A stretch of 64,000 nt of DNA from Mangifera indica (taxonomy: Eukaryota > Streptophyta > Magnoliopsida > Sapindales > Anacardiaceae). The stretch's first letter is position 1. Every line of letters begins with the position of its first letter. Positions 58,478 to 64,000 of this stretch are shown piece after piece. The position numbers and the translations under genes are program-made. The stretch lies in assembly GCF_011075055.1 (NCBI RefSeq), contig NW_025401152.1:1-64000 (forward strand). Direction: 5' to 3'. Below the pieces are notes generated by a model. It ran no database searches and had not been told where the DNA came from. It saw only the letters and a list, made by a program, of their open reading frames with translations.

Positions 58478-58960
58478 ATGGAGCAGCAGCCCTTCAAAAA
58501 ACTGAAACTTGAAGCTGAACGCCTTCGAGCCGAAAAAGAACACAATATCATGGTTTCTACTCTTACGCACGTAATCACAGGCGACATTCAAAGTATCAAC
58601 AGCCATGAACAATTATACACAATGTTACCGCTGCCGCCGGATGGTGACACTTGTCAGGTATGCAAAATCAAGGACTGTTTAGGTTGCAATCTATTCCTCT
58701 CTACTGAAGAGGATGGAAATGTTGTAGAGGAGGATACAAAGAAGAAGATGGTAAAGTACAGAGGTGTTAGAGAGAGGCCATCGGGCAAATGGGCAGCTGA
58801 GATTTGGGATCCATCACAGAGAGAAAAAGTGTGGCTTGGCACGTTCGAGACGAAGGAGGCTGCTGCCAGGGCTTATGATAAGGCAGCCATTGAATTCCGT
58901 CACTTGCGTGGACTTACAACCAAGCTTAATTTTCCGTTTTCCGACTACAATGCCACTTAA
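58478..58960 (+). CDS. AP2/ERF transcription factor, copy 3
   Basis: 160 residues, single exon. It is identical to copy 1 except for three base changes, all replacing amino acids: Arg65 to Lys in the cysteine motif, Arg114 to Gln and Lys147 to Thr in the AP2 domain. It shares the early TAA stop, S102 and W110 at the usual Trp and Arg contact positions, and the 3-residue insertion. The frame is intact, and the start ATG is equivalent to that of the other copies. Confidence 0.85.
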   Translation: MEQQPFKKLKLEAERLRAEKEHNIMVSTLTHVITGDIQSINSHEQLYTMLPLPPDGDTCQVCKIKDCLGCNLFLSTEEDGNVVEEDTKKKMVKYRGVRERPSGKWAAEIWDPSQREKVWLGTFETKEAAARAYDKAAIEFRHLRGLTTKLNFPFSDYNAT

Positions 58961-61900
58961 AGACACCATGGAAATGGAAGCGGAGAGCTTTAACAATGGA
59001 ACAGTTTGTATGATTGTTGGATACCTCCGTGGAAACTTTTAGTCTGCTACTTGGGCAGTTGGTGCAGAACTAGTGAGTTTAAGAGCATTATTTATTTATT
59101 TATTTACTCCATTTGTTATTTAGTATTTTCGCTTAAACTTGAAGTCTCTTGAACTAACGGCAATCGGCAGAGTAAATGAGGGTTTTTTCGTCATTTGAGC
59201 TTGAAGGGCAGGGAGGAAATTTCGGCTGGCTTAATCCCCAAATATATCAGTTCTTCTTCTCTTTCCATCGACACATATACTGCATAAAATTAGCCAGCCC
59301 TTATTTCTTGCTCTGCTCTCTCGGCTTCTCTGCGTCCTAGCGCTAGTTATTGTTTGTCAGAGAAAACATTGGTTTTCTTGCTGTCAGGTCATCGTCTGTA
59401 GTCCTGTGAGATCGTCTGTTCTCCGGTTTGCCGTGGCCTATGTAGAATCAATAATATCAGTTTCTTGATTTGATTCCTGATTGTATATTATAACTTGTAA
59501 ACGTTATTTGTTGGGTTTCGAGTTTGAAACCTAAATCAGGTATATTGCTCTTGTGTTGCTTTATTATTATTATTATTATTTTAAGTAAATGTATGTATTA
59601 GCAAAAAGAAAGAACTGGTCTAAAGGAAAATACCCAAAAACAACCCAGGCTCTCCCTCCCAACGAAAGCTAATGCAGCAACATCATCTCCTCTTGAAGGT
59701 TTATCTTGCTTTATTTCTCTGTAAATGCTTGATTGATTGCCTGTTTGGCTGATAATTCGTGATAAAGATCTTGAATTTAAACATTAACATCATTCTTCAA
59801 GGGGATTCTTTGACTTGGTTGTGACTGAAAAGACAGACGAGAACTTGGAGAGAACAAGCACAGGATAAGAGAAACCGATGAATTCAAGTTTGTTTTATCC
59901 TTGTCCGATTGAATTATTGAAGTAGTCCCCACTTTCACTTTCCTTATTAACACGTGTAGAGAACTGAACCATGGATTTTTTTTAATTTTTAAATGGTAAA
60001 GGTGACATTCCCCAATAGAAAGAAAATTATTTTACCCTTTTAAGTGAAATTTCGTTCTAATCGAAAAGTCTTTTACTCTTTGATCTCCATTCCTCCATCT
60101 TCTTCAAAAGCCCAGTTCCTTATTCTCGGCAATATATAGTAGCCTAACCAACAGTTCGAATGCAGTAGAAAAACGGACATCAGTTCAACTGCACAATAAA
60201 GGAAAAATCAAACAAAGAGTCTGTTTCGGGTAATCACAGAAAAGGAAACAACAATAGCTTCTGCGTTTGTGCGAGCTAAGATGTGTAGTTTAAAAAGAGA
60301 AAGAACGTGAGAAATAAGAGGGGGAAGATGGGGAAGGATGAGATGGGGAAGGATGAAGAAAAGAAAAAGAAGGTGGGGAATAACACAGGGCAATTCCATC
60401 ATAATCTTTAGAAGAAAGAGAAGAGAAGGTACCATCATGGAGCGGAGAAACAATTTGTTGAGAATAAAGAATAATCAATTAGTGACACAAGGAAAATCGA
60501 TATTTGTCCTGAAAATTATGATATAGTAGTGATTGAAATTAGCAATTTTTTAAATAAATTTGTTTTATTTCATGTTTAAAAAAATTAAATATGTGAAATT
60601 CGTGTCAGACGATTATAAATTTGATGTTTAAAAGGGTGATGACATAATAACCTTATTGAAAATATTCAATAATTCAATAACCATACCATATATAGAAAAC
60701 AAAACTTGTATCCAACTGAGCGATTTATAAATTGAAAAGATCTAGCTATCCTCTGTTACGTCTCTAAGGAATAACCGTTCAACCATGATCCAAATTATGT
60801 CCTCTGCGTTGAAGAGGTTAGAGATGCAAAAGTTCCTAGTGTCATGTGTGTTGCTTGGTATTGTTGATTAATAAGGTTTGCATAATTTTGTTTAAACTGT
60901 AAAATTGACCGAATCATTTAAAAATTATAATTTGATTTGTAAAATTATTTGATTCAGATTGATAAATTTTTGAAAAACAGTTTTTAATTTGGGTTACCGT
61001 TTAAGTGATTTTCAAACTGAACAAAACCGTAAATTATATTTTAAAAAAATACATATATATAACTATTTGACAACAAAATTTAACAAACAATAAAGTGTAC
61101 AACTTGTTTTTTTCATATTTATTTTATCATTTTTTAACATATATATTATATATATTTCATATTTATTTTACATATTTATATTATGTTTTTTTAAAACTAT
61201 AATTTAATTAATTTTATTAAGTAATGTATATTTTAAAATAAATAATTTTAATAGGTTTAAATCGTAATTCAAATCAGACAAAATTGTTTTTTTTAGTTTG
61301 ATTTGAAAAAACTCTCAAAACGTACTAAACTAAAGTTTGCACACTAATATAACATGTACAATCTCTAATAGAGAGAGAGTGGCTATTTTCCACCCAACAT
61401 TTGTTATAATGATGCTTTCTCACAAGTTTGATTTTAATTTTAACTAGGCAAGGATCCAGTCCAAGCAAGCTCAAGCTTGTATCATTATTTGGCTTGACCC
61501 GAACCTTCTCATCTCACAAGCGTTATCGCACCGAAGCTCATCTTGCTAACAATTAAATCGTTTGATTCTCTTAAACTATAATAATTGTTTAACTTCGGCT
61601 TTTTAAGTTCTAGAGAAAGAAATGTTAGATTCAAGAATCAAGTCAATCAAAGTCCTTAATGCAATATTACTAAACAACTAAACCCTAAATGCAGAGTTTT
61701 AGAATTAATAACACAATAAAATTATACATATATATATATATATTTTTTACGTAATTTGTATACATAAATGATATATCATTATGTGATTAGATGATTTTAA
61801 TTTAAAGATAAAATAACACTCAATTACATAATAATACATTATCTATGTATTTAAATTATATATAAAAAATATATACCCGCATTATTGCTCTTAATAAAAG

Positions 61901-64000
61901 GCTCGTTTGTTGTTTCACTAATCTTTCATAAAATCTAATGAATTTTAACTAGTGTAGGGGATTTATGTTTCCAAACTTTGAGTCGAGAAATAATAATTCT
62001 CTCATCTCGAATATTTAGAAAGTCCTTAATTTATCACTTAGATAAAAAGGTACGTGCATATGTTTACGACAAATTAAAATTTTTACCATTAAACATGCCT
62101 GTCTCTACAAATTTATCACATTTTTAAGACATTAAACATGGATTGTTATTTTGTTATTGTGATTTTTGATGATTGATTTTGTTTTGGTGGAAAGGGTGAT
62201 GCTGTTATGGGTGTTGGCTGTGGCAGTCCTGGTCTATGGGTGTGTGGCATTGGTGGCGTCGTTGTTTGTGGTTGGTGGTGTGTAACACTCACATGTCTAT
62301 TTAATGATTTTTCTTATTTTTATAGCGATTCTTTTTTGTAGTAATTTTTTTATATTTGAGTAATTGTTTTTTTCTTTAATAATTTTTTTATTTTATAATT
62401 CGAACAAGTAGAACTTATTTTTAAATTGACTAATTTAAATTTAAATTAAGCTCAAATTAGTCATACTTATTTTGGCTTAAATCCACTCATAGTTTAACCG
62501 GTTGAAGGGTATTCTTGTTAGTTTACAAAATTATATTACATGGTTAATAAGAATCATAACCCAAATATCCAATTCTCATATTGCTTCTCCTTTCTTTCCG
62601 TTTTCCTTCCCCTCATTTTTCTCTCTCCCATATCTGATTAACTTTTCTGGACATTAGAATTAATAAAAGGAACGCCCATATGTTTAATAATGGATGATCA
62701 GTACAAATAGTGTAACGTACAACACAAAACCGATAGAAACAAGCGATAAAAACTTATATTGCTTTCAAAGGGTGGTGGGGGCAACGAAATGGAGTGGCTA
62801 TTGGGCCAGTAGTGGGAAACGGGACGGCTGTGTCTGTAAATACAACAACTGGTTTAGGGTGAATGGGACCTCCATGAATACGAGTCGGTCCTTGTGCTTC
62901 ATAAGATTTTAACTGATGCCGTCTTTTTGTTTTTCTGTTTGGACACAAGTACGGACCTTATGTTATATATGTAATTACTTAGACAGATATTTTAATAAAA
63001 CAAGAGGGGCCCAGCCGTCCACTTATCACAAACTCTGTTCACACCTTTACATATGAGGACCCCCGCAACGCTAAAGTAGCGTTGCAGAATCCCTCTCTTT
63101 AAGAAGATTCCTCCATCTCTTTTTCTCCCACCAAAATTAAATAGAAAGAAGAGCAACAAGTACACACAGTGTTGTCTCTCTGCCTAATCTTGAAGCATGT
63201 GAACATGCAAAATTAATGGCTGTTTTAGCCGCAACTTTTTCTCCTCAACCAAAGAACATGCAAATGAGTAGGACGGCGAAAAGAAGTACACAATCTTTTT
63301 GTAAATTATTTTATAACAAATTGTATTACTTCTTAATATTTGATAATGTATGTTTTTTCATAATAAATCATATTATTATATAACACTGACTTTATTTATT
63401 ATATAAATATAAAAATATTTTGATTTGATTTAGAGATAAATAATTTTAATATGATTCTATTTCAAATTAGGTTAGGATTTTGATTATTTGATACAAAACT
63501 CAAATTAATACGATACGAATACAATCCAATGATATGAATTATCAAGTTTAATTGTAATGTCGATTCTAACTAAATTGGGTTTTACCATTAAAGAATATCA
63601 AGAATTCCTTTTAAAGCAAGGGAAAAGAAAGAAGAAGAAGAAGAAAGAAAAGTAAGAAGAAAAAGAAAATGAGACTTGTGTTTTTATCATCAGGAAAAGA
63701 TGAACGTGGATAAATGAATTTTTAAATCATTGAAATATCTACCATATTAAATCGACAATAAAAGTAATTTAAGAACAGAATGAGAGGTGAGAATTCCCCG
63801 AAGCTCACATTTATCATTAGTAAGAACATCAAGTTTGAGGCCTAGGAAGGACAAATAAAGGAATCGATAGACTACAACTGACTATTAAACAATACTTGTC
63901 AACAGTGGTGTGGCTACCATTCCAACTACCACACTAGAATGCAATCCTTCCTCAATTCTTCTTCAAGAGACTCAAAATAGCTATTATCAACTATTTTTGC
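58961..64000. other. Spacer downstream of ERF copy 3
   Basis: Near-identical to 35386-40414, including the about 650-bp segment missing after ERF copy 2 (59090-59790), the dispersed repeat (60880-61350), the unpaired GGCTATTTTCCACCCAACAT terminus (61380) and the promoter-like segment (62690-63770). No gene recognised; the 3' gene fragment would begin shortly after the window. Confidence 0.5.

Larger units (their letters stand above)
56553..64000. repeat. Segmental duplication block, copy 3 (continues past window)
   Basis: Direct copy of 33147-40414. It carries the third ERF, the same spacer repeats, the promoter-like segment with hairpin (stem 63065-63073 / 63077-63085) and the purine-rich stretch (60290-60530). 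It differs by the MITE insertion at 57203, a few length changes in TA and T runs, and scattered substitutions concentrated in its first 1.5-2 kb. Confidence 0.95.

Overview
The window is nuclear DNA of a eudicot plant. Reasons: spliced genes with GT..AG introns and typical plant families (class B heat-shock factor, red chlorophyll catabolite reductase, DUF1685, centrin, AP2/ERF factors); very AT-rich spacers packed with short inverted-repeat transposons; a Ty1/Copia LTR retrotransposon primed by initiator tRNA-Met; and a MULE (Mutator-like) relic. Genus cannot be read from the sequence. Gene density is low.

Layout. 0-5 kb: a degenerate telomere-type heptamer array, then a decayed MULE transposase on the minus strand whose outer end (4884) carries the terminal sequence CAAAGGACTATTTCCCACC. 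5-16.7 kb: one two-exon DUF1685 gene (6820-7376) in a field of MITEs. Three of these (9919-10850, 12791-13300, 15904-16666) have the same terminal sequence as the MULE relic and 9-bp target duplications. 17-28 kb: the conserved gene core. It holds HSFB1 (17439-19091) with a heat-shock element and two upstream ORFs, the second encoding the known conserved HSFB1/TBF1 leader peptide; RCCR/ACD2 (20209-21806); and a seven-exon centrin/caltractin (25169-28023). 28-33 kb and 42.8-45.4 kb: two diverged copies of a PPR-type pseudogene region. 33.1-64 kb: a segmentally duplicated array with three copies of a small AP2/ERF factor (34903, 53139, 58478), each associated with the 3' end of an unidentified Ser/Gln-rich gene on the minus strand (40589-41245 and 56007-56552; the third would lie past the window end). 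A young Copia element (46680-52143, 563-bp LTRs, CCATA target duplication, only two nonsense codons in gag-pol) has inserted between ERF copies 1 and 2.

How it works together. There is no operon or gene-cluster logic. HSFB1 (growth-to-defence switch), RCCR (chlorophyll breakdown and cell-death suppression) and stress-type ERFs are all stress related, but the sequence shows no mechanistic link. The most informative content is (a) the HSFB1 leader with its conserved uORF peptide, (b) the ERF array, whose AP2 domains lack two usual DNA-contact residues and carry a 3-residue insertion, and whose copies 1 and 3 share a premature stop, and (c) a MULE relic with many short foldback relatives in one window. 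I found no wholly undescribed system that I can defend. The altered ERF array and the foldback MULE family are the best candidates for new biology.
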